Positions 42,601-48,969 of a stretch of DNA of 64,000 nt are shown in pieces. Source of the DNA: Tubiluchus corallicola (taxonomy: Eukaryota; Priapulida; Priapulimorpha; Priapulimorphida; Tubiluchidae); NCBI GenBank assembly GCA_030141605.1, contig JAQGDQ010000310.1, positions 72,001-136,000 on the forward strand. Reading direction: 5' to 3'. The notes under the pieces are model-generated. The model was not told the origin of the DNA. It saw only the letters and a program-made list of their open reading frames with translations, and did no database searches. The translations under genes were made by a program, and so were the position numbers. How positions within the stretch are numbered: the stretch's first letter is position 1; each line of letters starts with the position of its first letter.

Positions 42601-44396
42601 TTTGGGTTAATAGTGCAGTCAAAACGGATATAAGGGATACCTCCGGACCAGAAAAAATCGTCCCTTATATCGTATGCCCCTTGTAGCCGAAGTTGAGTCA
42701 GACTGAGGGTGTATCTAGACCTGTACTTTTACCCATATTTTGATGGATTATAGCTACACAACGCGAGATGTACGTGACCGCGGAAACCGAGCTGTTCGAA
42801 GGCCAGGTTTGTGAAAAGTTGAGGTTAAAAATCGATCAATTTCGCTTTGATCATAGGGTCGGTTACAAAAAATCGCGACCGGTGCTGATGGTCCCTTTTG
42901 AGTGTCTCTTATAAGCGGGTATCTTATACTCGAGGTTGACTGTATATTAAATGATAAATCGGCATCTTTCCCATGATAGTAAAAGATGGGAATATATGGT
43001 TTGTCAATGATAGCCTTGTCATTGTCGTTGCTGCCGTCAAACAAAGTGCCAATTTTATTAATTTGCCCCCCCCCCCCACCACCTCTTAAAATTACTTCTG
43101 TCGTACATATAAATTATGAACAGTAAGTTAGTAAAGTCTGCCTACTGTTCTTTGGTTTCCTCGTACCTGATAACTGATAAGGGATTCCTTTGTCAGTGAG
43201 CATACTGTATTGGTAATTGCTTTGTTACATTTCGCTTTGAGTAGTAACGTTTTTTCTTTTCACGGAGGCAGTTTAAGAAAGAATATTTGCTCCTTGGCCA
43301 GGATGGATAAAGAGTTAATTTGTGCAAATCAGTAAATGTGTTGCTTGCAAACCAAAATCGCTTGTAAGACGGCATAGTGAAAACTGCATTATGATGATTC
43401 TAAGTAGAATGACCGAAAAATTTGGTCAACAGTCAATTTTCTGTTTTTTATCAAAACAAATGCTGAATATATTGGAATTTTATATTCCAGCATCAAATTA
43501 TCAAGAAAAAGTTCAAAAAATACTAGAAATTTAATTTTATAACTCATTATCCACTTTTCTGGGTATAGAAACTAGTACTGCAATTGTAGAAAACTTGTAT
43601 TTGCAAACTCGGATAGTAGCTCGTTGAAGCTGTGATTTTGCTTCATCCTTTTTCTGTTGACAAACCCAAATCTGCGTCAGGGAGAGCCATCTACGGGATT
43701 TAAACATAACTTCAACGTACTTTTGCAAAGTCCATAGCAACCACAACTTCATGCGGTTGCTAAGTGTTTCGTAGAGACGCGGCAAAAAACAATGGCTGCT
43801 TTAACAGTGATTTTCTGAAGGTTACGTTTTTCATTGCATAACCTGCCCATGAACTTCAACGTGGAATATCTCAGCTTAGAAATAACATACAGCGATAAAC
43901 TTGGTATCAAAATAATCCTCATGAAATGGAGATTCAGGATATGTGAATAACTAGAAAATCTTAATTACCGAGTTATGGACGATTTTGCTATGCAAGCACA
44001 CGCTTATATTTGTTTGACTCACTTTTTAGCTGCTATTGAGCTATCTAAACAGCAAACTGAACAGCTAAAATAACCATAACTGGTCATTCGTTTGTAAACA
44101 CATATTATAAAAATTATAGAATGTCGATTTTCACTTATTTGTATTTCCAAAGCTTTGATATGTAAAAAAGATATGTAAATATCCCTGAGGAAGGAAAAAC
44201 GTTTTGATGGTTTTCGGCTGGCATAAATATGAAATTATTTATATATTTTTCATCATTCAAAGATTTTGTTTTATTGCAGCCTGAACAAGATCAACAACAG
44301 CTTGTGGATAAAGCCCAGGGCCAGGCACAGGTGCAAGGTCAATCTCAGGTTCAAGGTCAACCGCAAGGTCAAGCACAAGCACAAAATCAAGTATAA
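9687..44396 (+). CDS. NUCB: Nucleobindin, 13 coding exons, with glutamine-rich C-terminus
   Basis: Exons: 9687-9815, 10182-10289, 11967-12093, 14495-14592, 16663-16773, 18642-18719, 21941-22031, 25365-25423, 25903-26085, 27135-27245, 28821-29147, 29596-29775, 44280-44396. All junctions are GT-AG with compatible phases, giving 572 residues. Layout: signal peptide 1-19 (LSVFLFFYLLSGIVC); nesfatin-like segment about 20-101 ending at dibasic K102-R103; basic/coiled region; conserved HPKVHHP-GSK junction; EF-hand 1 DYNRDGFLDPRE (248-259); acidic spacer; EF-hand 2 DANRDGLISLQE (300-311); then QFQGQP repeats and poly-Gln. Nucleobindins are Golgi/secreted calcium-binding proteins that also bind G-alpha and DNA. 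Vertebrate members (about 400-460 aa) have a leucine zipper after the EF-hands; here only a short Glu-rich stretch remains before the Gln-rich tail. The last intron hosts a GPCR gene. The model is mine, built from splice signals and family recall. Confidence 0.95.
10182..10289 (+). CDS. NUCB: NUCB exon 2: nesfatin-like segment
   Basis: 36 codons, phase 0 to 0, starting ELELEYEKYLKEVVEVLEQD. This matches the YxxYLxEVIDVLE block of nucleobindins. Confidence 0.93.
10361..10805. mobile_element. pogo-like MITE, family P2, copy 1
   Basis: 445 bp in NUCB intron 2. The left end CAGTCAACCTCGGGTATAAG is inverted at the right (TTATATCCGAGGTTGACTG), flanked by TA on both sides. A second copy lies at 42.6 kb in opposite orientation. 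Apparent open frames across it are shared only because the two copies are homologous. Confidence 0.88.
11318..11769 (+). pseudogene. LINE reverse transcriptase C-terminal remnant
   Basis: An open stretch of about 150 codons in NUCB intron 2 reads ETVFLYNSELFTL, FQRRNYRNILGIRWPKKISN, and then RRRLKCIGHMLRLPDD. These are the hallmark C-terminal blocks of endonuclease/reverse-transcriptase LINE proteins. The catalytic RT motifs and the endonuclease are absent, as expected of a 5'-truncated copy. A short A/G-rich tail (AAGAAAAGAAGAAAAGATG) follows the stop. Confidence 0.85.
11967..12093 (+). CDS. NUCB: NUCB exon 3: end of nesfatin-like segment
   Basis: 127 nt, phase 0 to 1. It encodes SGRIAHELNFVGHQVRSKLD, then EVKRKEMDRLRG. 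The dibasic KR occupies the place of the nesfatin-1 cleavage site of vertebrate NUCB2. The acceptor is TTTTTCTAG and the donor G/GTAAAT. Confidence 0.93.
12545..14312. repeat. Long foldback: imperfect inverted repeat with arms of about 0.6-0.85 kb
   Basis: The two halves are inverted copies centred near 13500. Matching anchors are GTCGCTGACTCACCCTCC (13008) with GGAGGGTGAGTCAGCGAC (ending 13992); AAATCTCCCGCA (12805) with TGCGGGAGATTTA (14194); and CTAACGGTCATCACG (13201) with CGCAATGACCGTTAG (13786). The outer ends share ATAGCAGG. The unpaired centre is about 13390-13610. It fills NUCB intron 3, has no transposase frame, and resembles a foldback-type element. Confidence 0.8.
14495..14592 (+). 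CDS. NUCB: NUCB exon 4
   Basis: 98 nt, phase 1 to 0; acceptor CTTCCAG, donor CAG/GTACGA. It encodes KELLKSGRFAQHIDHDNPET, then FDIQDLMKLIQQ, matching the family block ending DLELLIQ. Confidence 0.92.
14877..15447. repeat. 56-58-bp minisatellite, about 10 copies
   Basis: The unit contains TATTATGTGTTATGTCTGTA, GTTATCACTTTAACATC and TAAGGTTGGGCAGTCAATG. Early and late copies are 56 bp; the central block of four nearly identical copies has two extra T (58 bp) and reads TAAGATTGGG. One copy lacks about 18 bp. It lies in NUCB intron 4. Confidence 0.93.
15777..15910 (-). mobile_element. LINE/SINE 3' tail fragment, copy 1
   Basis: ATTCAAATTCAAAATC followed by a short AT-rich spacer and GGACCAGGGGTCATCGAGCA then ACCACCCC. 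The same layout occurs at 41.84 and 60.91 kb, all with the TTGAAT-type tail on the minus strand. Confidence 0.5.
16277..16625. repeat. 14-16-bp AGTCACAGGTCAAAA repeats with an inverted block
   Basis: About 14 copies of AAAAAGTCACAGGTC variants run from 16277 to 16495. After a 50-bp gap, four copies of the reverse complement (TGTGACTTTTTGACC) run to 16620. The block stops about 40 bp before the NUCB exon 5 acceptor and could fold into a stem in the transcript. Confidence 0.9.
16663..16773 (+). CDS. NUCB: NUCB exon 5
   Basis: 37 codons, phase 0 to 0; acceptor TTGTTGCTAG, donor GAG/GTATTA. It encodes the charged helical part ATKDLEDLDNQRKEEFKQYE followed by MEKKHKHEQQLENLTAE. Confidence 0.93.
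16788..17344. mobile_element. TTAA-ended MITE, family A, copy 2
   Basis: Begins TTACAGGAAAACCAGATGAT and ends ATCGTCCGGTCTTCCTTTAA; 557 bp in NUCB intron 5. The order is reversed relative to copy 1 and the same as copy 3. It contains TGACGTCATATGATG. Confidence 0.85.
17697..17815. repeat. 24-bp tandem repeat, about 5 copies
   Basis: AATAAAAACTGGCTTC plus GTGGTCTT (older copies ATAGTCTT) repeated directly in NUCB intron 5, between two TTAA-type elements. Confidence 0.9.
17865..18464 (+). mobile_element. TTAA-ended MITE, family B, copy 1
   Basis: Starts TTAAAGCAAAACTGGACCCA and ends ACCCTGTCTTCCTTCAA. The roughly 600-bp body (CTTTAAAATATTGAAAG, CACTAGCGCCTGCAT, GTGATGTCATCA) recurs at 29.2, 30.4, 51.3, 61.8 and 63.2 kb. 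Its ends resemble those of family A (TTAAAGGAAAACCGGATGAT), so both were probably moved by the same enzyme. Confidence 0.85.
18642..18719 (+). CDS. NUCB: NUCB exon 6, ending at the start of a 5' splice-site array
   Basis: 26 codons, phase 0 to 0: QERSKQEEEWRKQQE, then LHNKHPKVHHP. Joining to exon 7 (GSKQQLEQVWEE) restores the family block HPKVxxPGSK, which fixes the donor at CCC/GTACGT (18720). The acceptor is CCAGCAG, a NAGNAG tandem site that would allow inclusion or loss of the first Gln. The final 12 exon bases and the donor are the seed of the adjacent 37-bp array. Confidence 0.93.
18708..21147 (+). repeat. 37-bp minisatellite made of exon end plus 5' splice site, about 66 copies
   Basis: Each unit holds GTACACCATCCC/GTACGTATAGG, followed by GTTCACGTTTGTTT. 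The first 12 bases and the GTACGT are identical to the end of NUCB exon 6 and its donor. Variants include gtacgtgtag, gtatgtatgg, gtacgcatag and a GC-converted form (ccgcacgtgaag). Higher-order structure: blocks recur at 444 bp (12 units) and 1036 bp (28 units). Read-through from exon 6 meets a stop at 18801-18803, so use of any later donor copy would truncate the protein. The repeated MFVHHPVR-type frames are not genes. Confidence 0.97.
21583..21735. repeat. CT-rich simple sequence
   Basis: (TCTC)n with CCCTCC variants in NUCB intron 6. The Ser/Leu/Pro-rich frames here are not genes. Confidence 0.95.
21941..22031 (+). CDS. NUCB: NUCB exon 7
   Basis: 91 nt, phase 0 to 1; acceptor CCTCTTTTAG, donor CACG/GTATGA. 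It encodes GSKQQLEQVWEETDHMDPED, then FDPKTFFRLH, leading into EF-hand 1; this block is near-identical across nucleobindins. Confidence 0.95.
22716..23448 (+). mobile_element. Tigger-like (pogo) MITE
   Basis: The left end reads TAAATCCTCGCTTAACGACG and the right end CGTTAAGCAAAGACTTACTG then TA, an imperfect inverted repeat of the type seen at Tigger ends. About 730 bp in NUCB intron 7, no open frame. A partial inverted copy lies at 8990-9440. Confidence 0.75.
23786..24171 (+). mobile_element. pogo/Tigger-like MITE with CAGTGTTCCCTCACT ends
   Basis: The left end CAGTGTTCCCTCACTACTTC is mirrored at the right by AGTGAGGGAACATTG; both ends carry Tigger-type TTCGCGG or TATCGCGGG boxes. 386 bp, TA on the left flank (TG on the right). 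It lies in NUCB intron 7. Confidence 0.85.
24900..25135. other. GC-richer block with a motif shared with 58.97 kb
   Basis: Within AT-rich intron 7, this block contains AAAATGGCCATTTTTGGAGG, then CGCCCGCCGTTCGTCCC and AGGGGGCCC. A related motif (AAATGGACATTTTTGGACGA ... CCGCCGTTCCTAGGGGG) lies near 58965-59005. This suggests a dispersed repeat of unknown class. The remainder of intron 7 (24172-24900 and 25160-25364) shows nothing I can identify. Confidence 0.45.
25365..25423 (+). CDS. NUCB: NUCB exon 8: EF-hand 1 loop
   Basis: 59 nt, phase 1 to 0; acceptor CTTTTATAG, donor GAG/GTGAGC. The split codon gives Asp, then YNRDGFLDPRELEALFVKE. All calcium ligands of a canonical loop are present (D1, N3, D5, D9, E12, with G6). 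Confidence 0.95.
25903..26085 (+). CDS. NUCB: NUCB exon 9: acidic spacer and EF-hand 2
   Basis: 61 codons, phase 0 to 0; acceptor TTATTTTAG, donor GAG/GTTGGT. It encodes LDKMYDPDNPEDDMYEREEE, a basic/acidic helix (MARMREHVQRQV), the EF loop DANRDGLISLQE with all ligands, then QREEFNQDEGWE. Confidence 0.96.
26086..27134 (+). other. NUCB intron 9, no identified feature
   Basis: AT-rich intron of about 1.05 kb. No mobile-element ends, tandem repeats or further exons could be supported. Confidence 0.6.
27135..27245 (+). CDS. NUCB: NUCB exon 10: post-EF helix
   Basis: 37 codons, phase 0 to 0; acceptor TTTTATAG, donor ACT/GTACGA. FNEEEYQEYLRQVALEEQKM corresponds to the start of the vertebrate leucine-zipper region (FTEEELxxYE), but the heptads are not continued in the next exons. 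Confidence 0.92.
27297..28026. mobile_element. MITE with AGTAGGYGC ends
   Basis: The left end CAGTAGGCGCAGCTTAAGAG then ACTCAC is mirrored by GTGAGTCTATTAAGCGGCAC then CTACTTAA on the right. About 730 bp in NUCB intron 10. The repeated TAATTGACTCAA boxes inside the left end suggest a pogo-like origin. Confidence 0.7.
28318..28729. mobile_element. hAT-type MITE with 8-bp target duplication
   Basis: The element begins CAGGGGCGTATCA and ends TAATATGCCCCTG (412 bp). The flanks ACTATAAT (28310-28317) and ACTATGAT (28730-28737) agree at 7 of 8 bases, as expected of a hAT insertion. The 90-codon frame inside is not protein-like in context. NUCB intron 10. Confidence 0.82.
28821..29147 (+). CDS. NUCB: NUCB exon 11: QFQGQP hexapeptide repeats
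   Basis: 109 codons, phase 0 to 0; acceptor AATTGTTTCAG, donor CAG/GTAGGC. It starts VPPHLRQEPQ and then holds about a dozen variants of QFQGQP encoded by an 18-bp tandem unit (CAGTTCCAAGGTCAGCCR). It ends with a less regular QARDFGGGAQLHQGGQFQMH segment. No such domain exists in vertebrate nucleobindins. Confidence 0.93.
29233..29385 (+). mobile_element. TTAA-ended MITE, family B, left-end fragment
   Basis: TTTAAAACTGGACCCAATCT followed by sequence matching 17865-18010 (AAAATACTGAAAGGAAAC, AAGAATTATTACTGCA). The homology stops near CGCGCCACTGAG, so only the left quarter is present. Confidence 0.75.
29596..29775 (+). CDS. NUCB: NUCB exon 12: polyglutamine
   Basis: 60 codons, phase 0 to 0; acceptor ATCTTTAG, donor CAG/GTATAG. 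Roughly 45 of 60 residues are Gln, encoded by mixed CAG/CAA and broken by QRQHLDQ, LFEQQQILQ and QKLQ. The mixed codons would dampen triplet slippage. Such a region can form a Gln-rich coiled coil and may take the place of the zipper. Confidence 0.92.
30427..31002 (+). mobile_element. TTAA-ended MITE, family B, copy in NUCB intron 12
   Basis: TCAAAGCAAAACCGGACATA on the left and ATACTGTTCTCCTTTAA on the right; full-length match to the 17.9-kb copy (GTTGTGATGTCATCACC, GTGCCACTAGTTCTTC). Several short frames over it are spurious. Confidence 0.82.
31511..31567 (+). other. Upstream mini-ORF 1 of the GPCR (18 codons)
   Basis: Copy of the receptor's amino end, MNFSLMDENVMVANGTVQ, closed by TAG where the next repeat begins. 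It would act as a uORF only if transcription starts upstream. Confidence 0.55.
31640..31696 (+). other. Upstream mini-ORF 2 of the GPCR (18 codons)
   Basis: Second repeat copy, 129 bp after the first. It has the same length and nearly the same peptide (start MNFLLMDENVMV) and is again closed by TAG at 31694. Confidence 0.55.
31762..31870 (+). CDS. GPCR exon 1
   Basis: 109 nt, from ATG to donor TTGT/GTAAGT, 36 codons plus one base. It encodes the glycosylated N-terminus and the start of TM1 ([11 protein letters not shown]). Its first 13 or so codons are the third copy of the 129-bp repeat. Confidence 0.85.
31762..33565 (+). CDS. Class A (rhodopsin-like) G protein-coupled receptor, 2 exons, nested in NUCB
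   Basis: Exons 31762-31870 and 32688-33565 join in phase 1 (TTG-T/TG) to give 328 residues. The N-terminus has three N-glycosylation sequons (NFS, NVT, NGT). Seven membrane helices are visible: TM1 with N47; TM2 NLAVADTLTG with D75; TM3 with C101 and DRY at 125-127 (DRYLAVIYPLHY); TM4 ILASWIYCLL; C in loop 2 (GICYI); TM5 FFTHYVLLVVVMIFV; TM6 with CFFPLFF; TM7 followed by a short helix 8 (KVKKLREIF). The NPxxY motif is replaced by IMFVY. LAVAD plus DRYLAVIYPL resembles adenosine/melanocortin/lysophospholipid-type receptors, but I cannot assign a ligand. The gene is on the same strand as NUCB, inside its last intron. The in-frame ATG at 32600 is rejected as a start because that part is a tRNA-derived SINE. 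Confidence 0.9.
32339..32440 (+). pseudogene. GPCR TM3-like fragment in GPCR intron 1
   Basis: Between TTTCGCAG and GACAG/GTACTC a frame reads LIADFMGVSYALLFAGSANL, then AFVDRYSLLTFVA and a stop. It resembles a TM3-DRY segment. Spliced between the two exons it would break the frame (73 nt, phase 1 to 2), so it is not part of the main model. Confidence 0.3.
32553..32645 (-). mobile_element. tRNA-derived SINE head
   Basis: The minus strand reads GGCCGAGTGGTCACACGC, a Ser/Leu-tRNA-like A box region. About 40 bp on, GGTTCAAAACTCGC matches the B box. No acceptor stem or anticodon fold typical of a working tRNA was found. It lies in GPCR intron 1, just before exon 2. Confidence 0.6.
32688..33565 (+). 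CDS. GPCR exon 2
   Basis: 878 nt, acceptor CTGCTTTAG, ending TGA at 33563-33565. It carries TM1 (second half) to the C-terminus. The acceptor was chosen because it joins in frame to exon 1 and completes TM1 without a stop. Confidence 0.9.
33841..40678 (+). repeat. 40-bp satellite-like array, about 171 copies, with dimer and higher-order structure
   Basis: Unit TTTAAAGATTTTGTCGCATG followed by TGAGTGTACTACCTGTTGTG, repeated for 6.84 kb. Diagnostic positions give variants tcgcatg, tcgtatg, tagtatg, tggtatg and a ttggaag form. Over long stretches (about 34.5-38.3 kb) tcgcatg and tggtatg alternate, an 80-bp dimer. Marker combinations recur about 2880 bp apart (72 units; 34477/37357 and 34997/37875). 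Foreign insertions occur near 37935 and 40140. It begins about 275 bp after the GPCR stop, within NUCB intron 12. Confidence 0.98.
41843..41995 (-). mobile_element. LINE/SINE 3' tail fragment, copy 2
   Basis: ATTCAATTCAATTCAAAACG followed by an AT-rich spacer and GGATGGCGAAAGACCAAGAA then GGTCAACTAGTC. Read on the minus strand this is a 3' end with a TTGAA-repeat tail. The rest of 40680-42610 has no other feature that I can support besides a G run at 42501-42524. Confidence 0.6.
42616..42942. mobile_element. pogo-like MITE, family P2, copy 2
   Basis: The reverse complement of the 10.36-kb copy, with internal deletion. It ends in CTCGAGGTTGACTG then TA and shares TATGGGTAAAAGTAC and GGCCTTCGAACAGCTCGGTT when read on the minus strand. 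Confidence 0.85.
43538..44010 (+). repeat. Dispersed repeat of about 470 bp, copy 1
   Basis: From ATAACTCATTATCCACTTTT to TTTTGCTATGCAAGCACACG. An inverted copy lies at 52915-53378 (for example AAAGTGGATAATGAGTTAT and GTGTGCTTGCGTAGCAAAAT). No terminal repeat or coding capacity was recognised. It lies in NUCB intron 12. Confidence 0.8.
44280..44396 (+). CDS. NUCB: NUCB exon 13: Gln-rich C-terminus and stop
   Basis: 39 codons including TAA; acceptor TTTATTGCAG. It encodes PEQDQQQLVDKAQGQAQVQG, then more VQGQxQ repeats, ending AQNQV. The composition continues exons 11-12, which supports linking it across the 14.5-kb intron. Confidence 0.85.
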   Translation, partial: PEQDQQQLVDKAQGQAQVQGQSQVQGQPQGQAQAQNQV

Positions 44397-45007
44397 CAGG
44401 AGGAAGTACTAGCATCATTGAATTAACGGACCGTTTTTGGAGACAGAATTTCATCGAGTTTAAATTTAAAGAACAAATTTTTGGAATATTTTCTATTTCT
44501 GTTAATAGATGACATTTGATTCATGCATGTATATGTGACATTTATATTTGTACTGAAAGCAAATCTTATGTGCCAGTAACGATCAGCCTGAAATCCTAAC
44601 GAAATAGTAGCTTAAGTGTAAGGGAAACACACTGATATTGATACTTTTGAGATATTCAAATGTGACAAATGAACCATCTGATAGAAATCATGAGATATTA
44701 GCTTTTTAGCATTTGAAATCTGTTGTAGCTGGGAATCTTCTTGCCTGATCTTCTTGTCTCCTTCTTTTTGCTTGGATAGGTCACTGTTTTTTATTGAATT
44801 TTTGCGTAGAAATAAATTTACCTTATCTATTTTTGTAGGCATCTTTTCACACTTGTACAAACATAGTATTTAGTTTGTTTCCTTGCTTCCTAGGTTCTGT
44901 GGTAATCTACTTTGGTCTCATGCTCTTTACATAAAAATATTTTTGTGAGCAAATATTTTGCAGCCATTTTCTCAAGAGCAGCAGCAGACTTTATTTTTAT
45001 GTAATTA

Positions 45008-45013
45008 AATAAA
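45008..45013 (+). promoter_or_regulatory. Candidate NUCB poly(A) signal
   Basis: AATAAA about 610 bp after the NUCB stop. An earlier AAATAAAT near 44810 is an alternative. Confidence 0.45.
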
Positions 45014-45898
45014 CTTGTGTAGCTAAACATTTACGTTTCTAATAAGCCTTTTTCACAATTTCGCTGTGCTCACGCGCGGCTGCTGTAGCTCAAAGGTTGA
45101 GTGTACCAGAGCAACATGTCAACATGACATGTGTGTGAAGCAAAGCCGTCTGCTGCATCAGTTCAGCGACTTCAGTTGTTTTACGTGGACCTTTCTTAAT
45201 TATCCATTAGTCTGGGCATAGAGTGATTTACTAGCAGGATCTTGCTTGGGAACAAGAAGAAATGAACTAGGCAAGGCTCTAGCTATGTTAAAGCTATTAC
45301 TATTACAAAAGCTTGGGCTGCGAGGCATTGTCAAGTGCGTACACAAATGCATTGTCTGATACACTTAACCTTTGACCTTTTTGCGATCATCATCAATCGC
45401 TAGCACTGTGAAAAGGTTTATTCCAGCTACTGTTTAGTTGGAAAATGCCGCCTTGCTTGCTATCATGTTCTGATTACCGCTTGTGATATGTTTTGTTACT
45501 GTTTTATGAGCTAATTAAATTATAGGAAAAAGAAAGAGATTCCGCGCCTAAATGTAGCGTTAGGTATTTATTTTTAGTGCCGAGCAGTTTGCTTTTTATC
45601 AGTAGTTTGAAAAGATGAACATAATGCTGTTACGTAATTTATGTATATAATGTACACATGTACATATTAACTATGGAAAAGAACAACGTGTTAGGAAAGC
45701 TAGGGTTTTCATAAAATCACATCTTGTACCTGCCACAGCTGTTGTTGTAACTGTATTTTAGATGCTCTCACCTAAACATGCTTTCTTACATCTGACGGCT
45801 TGGCACACCTGCCATTACAGTATGCAGTGTTGCATACTAAATCTATGTAAGTTTCTTCTGTGAGCTTTATCATCGATTTACAGTAGAAATGTGATCTG

Positions 45899-46425
45899 TT
45901 GTAATACACAGAGAAGTGTGAGTCGCTTGTGTGAAACAGTTGAAACCGTGTTGTAATGCACAGAGAAGTGTGAGTCTCTTATGTGAAACAGTTGAAACCG
46001 TGTTGTAATGCATAGAGAAGTGTGAGTTTCTTGTGTGAAACAGTTGAAACCGTGTTGTAATGCACAGAGAAGTGTGAGTCTCTTGTGTGAAACAGTTGAA
46101 ACCGTGTTGTAATGCACAGAGAAGTGTGAGTCTCTTGTGTGAAACAGTTGAAACCGTGTTAAAATGCACAGAGAAGTGTGAGTATCTTGTGTGAAACAGT
46201 TGAACCCGTGTTAAAATGCACAGAGAAGTGTGAGTATCTTGTGTGAAACAGTTGAACCCGTGTTAAAATGCACAGAGAAGTGTGAGTATCTTGTGTGAAA
46301 CAGTTGAAACCGTGTGAAAATGCACAGAGAAGTGTGAGTATCTTGTGTGAAACAGTTGAAACTGTGTGAAAATGCACAGAGAAGTGTGAGTATCTTGTGT
46401 GAAGCAGTTGAAACCGTGTTGGGAA
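45899..46425. repeat. 52-bp minisatellite, about 10 copies
   Basis: Unit GTTGTAATGCACAGAGAAGT, GTGAGTCTCTTGTGTGAAAC, AGTTGAAACCGT. The left half has the gttgtaatg form and the right half gttaaaatg/gtgaaaatg with gtatctt, showing block-wise homogenisation. The minus-strand open frames over it are spurious. 46430-47935 shows no supported gene. Confidence 0.95.
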
Positions 46426-47937
46426 ATCGATTTATAGTTTTATCTTTTTTTGTCGAGGTGGTAAACTGCATCTTCGGATTTATAAGCTGCAATTTGCTTA
46501 CCTTGCCTTAATTTTTGTAAAGAGGAACTTCTAGTTCAGTGTTTCACAGCCCTCTCAATTTCTATGTTGATACAAAATTATCGTGAATGCAAAATTGATG
46601 TGGCTTTGTAAGAATTCTGCTTTCCTAATGAGAGATGTTAGTTTATGTCTCAATGGTTGAGTCAGAAATTATTGTATCTACTTTAGATTATTTTTTGTTA
46701 CTAAACTTTGAAAATCTTGGTGTATTGATAATTCAATAAAGGGTTGTTTTTCTACGTATTTGTCTTTTTGTTTGTTTCTTGCAGTGGTAAAGGTGTCACT
46801 GTTATGATGTACTGTGGTAAGTGACATTATAGTTACTCTGTTCTGTGTTCTGATGAAGAGTTCCACAGATAGGAGACCAGATTGAAAATGTTTGGGTTCT
46901 ATGGTGACAAACAGAGTAATCAAGTACTGCTTAGTATAATATTTTATTGTTTGTGCACCATCATCACAGCACATGCCCCTGAAGTCATTTTGCTTCTTAT
47001 TTGACATGCATTGAGACGCCATTTCCCAAAATTATACATTTTATCTCGGAGTGAAATGCAAATTCTTTTAATAAACTAATTGATTTCTTATCAAAATGTC
47101 AATTACCATTAAGTGAAATTAATCCGAGACTTTCAGTATATAACTAAATAAAATTAAACAAAATCTACATACATCTTTGGCATCAAATCGTGAGTTACAC
47201 AGAGAATTTGTCAATACGTCATCACTGCTTTGAACACATTGAAACTTGAATGACAGGTATTTAAAACTAGGTCGCAAATATTGAAGCCAGATGTCACCAC
47301 CTTACAGGTAAGTTAACTTAATCTTATCAAAACGCACATTTAACTATTATTAGTTATACTGCTAGAACAAACTATTTTGGTTATTTAACAAACAAAAATC
47401 CTTGACAGAAAAACTGTTTCTAAGTGGTAGCCTCCATCAAAGAGGAATCCTAAGAGTACCTTCTATAAGTGTCACAAAAGTAGAACACAGTAAACTTATT
47501 TTCTACAGCAAGTGTTAGTTAAATGTTAGATAACGGCCATGATGGAGCAGGGCAAGGAGTCACCAAAGGGTCATCTAGTCTGCTGCACTTACATATAGGT
47601 AGGTTTAACAAAATTAGGTGGTGTCGCAGGTAACAAAATCAATAATTACAAAAGAAAAATATTTCAACAGTTGCAGTAATTGTCAATAAAGCACAAAACA
47701 AAAAAAAATTAACTTAAATATATAAATCTAAGCAAGAGAACAATTTGGTTTGGGGGGGGGGGGGGGCAAAAAAATTGGGAAGCAACACAATTAACCAAAA
47801 TTGATAAGAAGTGAAACGTTGGCTTGAACTAAAGAAAACAAATGATGAGTAATTACAACAGAAACAAAGATAAATAATAACAACAATCAAACTAACTCAA
47901 TCAGTACGTCAAAACAATAAAAACTAAAAGTAGCAGC

Positions 47938-47959
47938 AGCAGTAGTAGTAGTACTAGTA

Positions 47960-48012
<53 letters not shown>

Positions 48013-48019
48013 CTAGTAC

Positions 48020-48076
<57 letters not shown>

Positions 48077-48185
48077 CAGTGGCAGTAGCATTATTAGTTT
48101 TAGTCGTAGTAGCAGCACCAGTACTACTAGCAGCAGCAGCAGTAGCAATTACTATAGCAGTAGTGTAGCAGCAGCAGCAGCACTA
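47938..48185. repeat. (AGT)n microsatellite
   Basis: Nearly continuous GTA triplets with AGC and ACT interruptions. The poly-Leu frame on the other strand is not a gene. Confidence 0.97.
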
Positions 48186-48689
48186 GTACAATTTCTCAAT
48201 TACCTGAGCTAAGTTAACAAGCTGGGGCATCAGAGCATACTGATGCAGTTGTGGTGCACATACGTACACTATGGCTGAAATGTCCTGGACTCGATTTGTA
48301 ACATTATGAATCAGATATTTTCGGCCACGATATCAGCATCCCTGCATCCTTGTAACGGCACTAGCCATTCGTTCGGATTGAGGTTGGTTACTACGTCTTC
48401 AACGGGTGAAAATAATTTTAACGCATAACACAGTGAATCAAATTACACAAACGTCTTTATTGCTACAATACAGATGAAGAGATACAATGTCATTCCTAAA
48501 CAACGTAATCATATCACCGTCCAAACGTGTTGTAATTACTACAGTATCCGCTATATTTACTACATGAGTTCACCGTATTGCTATATTCACCGCATCACTA
48601 ACTTTTCACTGTCTCATTAACATATTTCATCATATTATTAACATAATTTTCAACGTATTACTAACTTATTCCACCGTAAAGGCAGGTGA

Positions 48690-48800
48690 CTTGACTCACC
48701 TCCGACCACCTACTCTTAACAACGGAAACCGAGAACAATGCCATGGAAACTACACATCCTGCTGCGCATGCGCGCATTATCCGAAAATGAAGGTGGCAGC
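48690..48800. promoter_or_regulatory. Promoter-like block with NRF1-type palindrome
   Basis: CTGCGCATGCGCGC (48761-48774) matches the palindromic NRF1 core, in a locally GC-richer stretch within AT-rich DNA, about 1.25 kb before TXNDC17. No transcript can be assigned. A similar GCATGCGCATGCGCG lies near 59252. Confidence 0.3.
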
Positions 48801-48969
48801 ACCTTCAAATGAGATATTAGCAAAGATAGACAATGATGCATGGACAGCAGTTACAATCCTTTTTGACCTGTTAGTCACTTAGGCGTTTCTGTAAGATGCA
48901 TTTCCCGTTTAGATCATAATACTGTTGTTGCGATTATGGATGTTGCTCAAACATAATCTAAAGAAACGC

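Noticed and set aside
45080-45160. tRNA-like start (CTGTAGCTCAAAGGTTGAG)
   Set aside because: An A-box-like match is present but no B box or cloverleaf could be formed downstream.
45878-46492. Repetitive minus-strand frames (FNCFTQETHTSLCI...)
   Set aside because: Translations of the 52-bp array.
46790-46825. A possible 32-nt exon between TTGCAG and GTAAGT
   Set aside because: No gene context on either side, and such short matches are common by chance.
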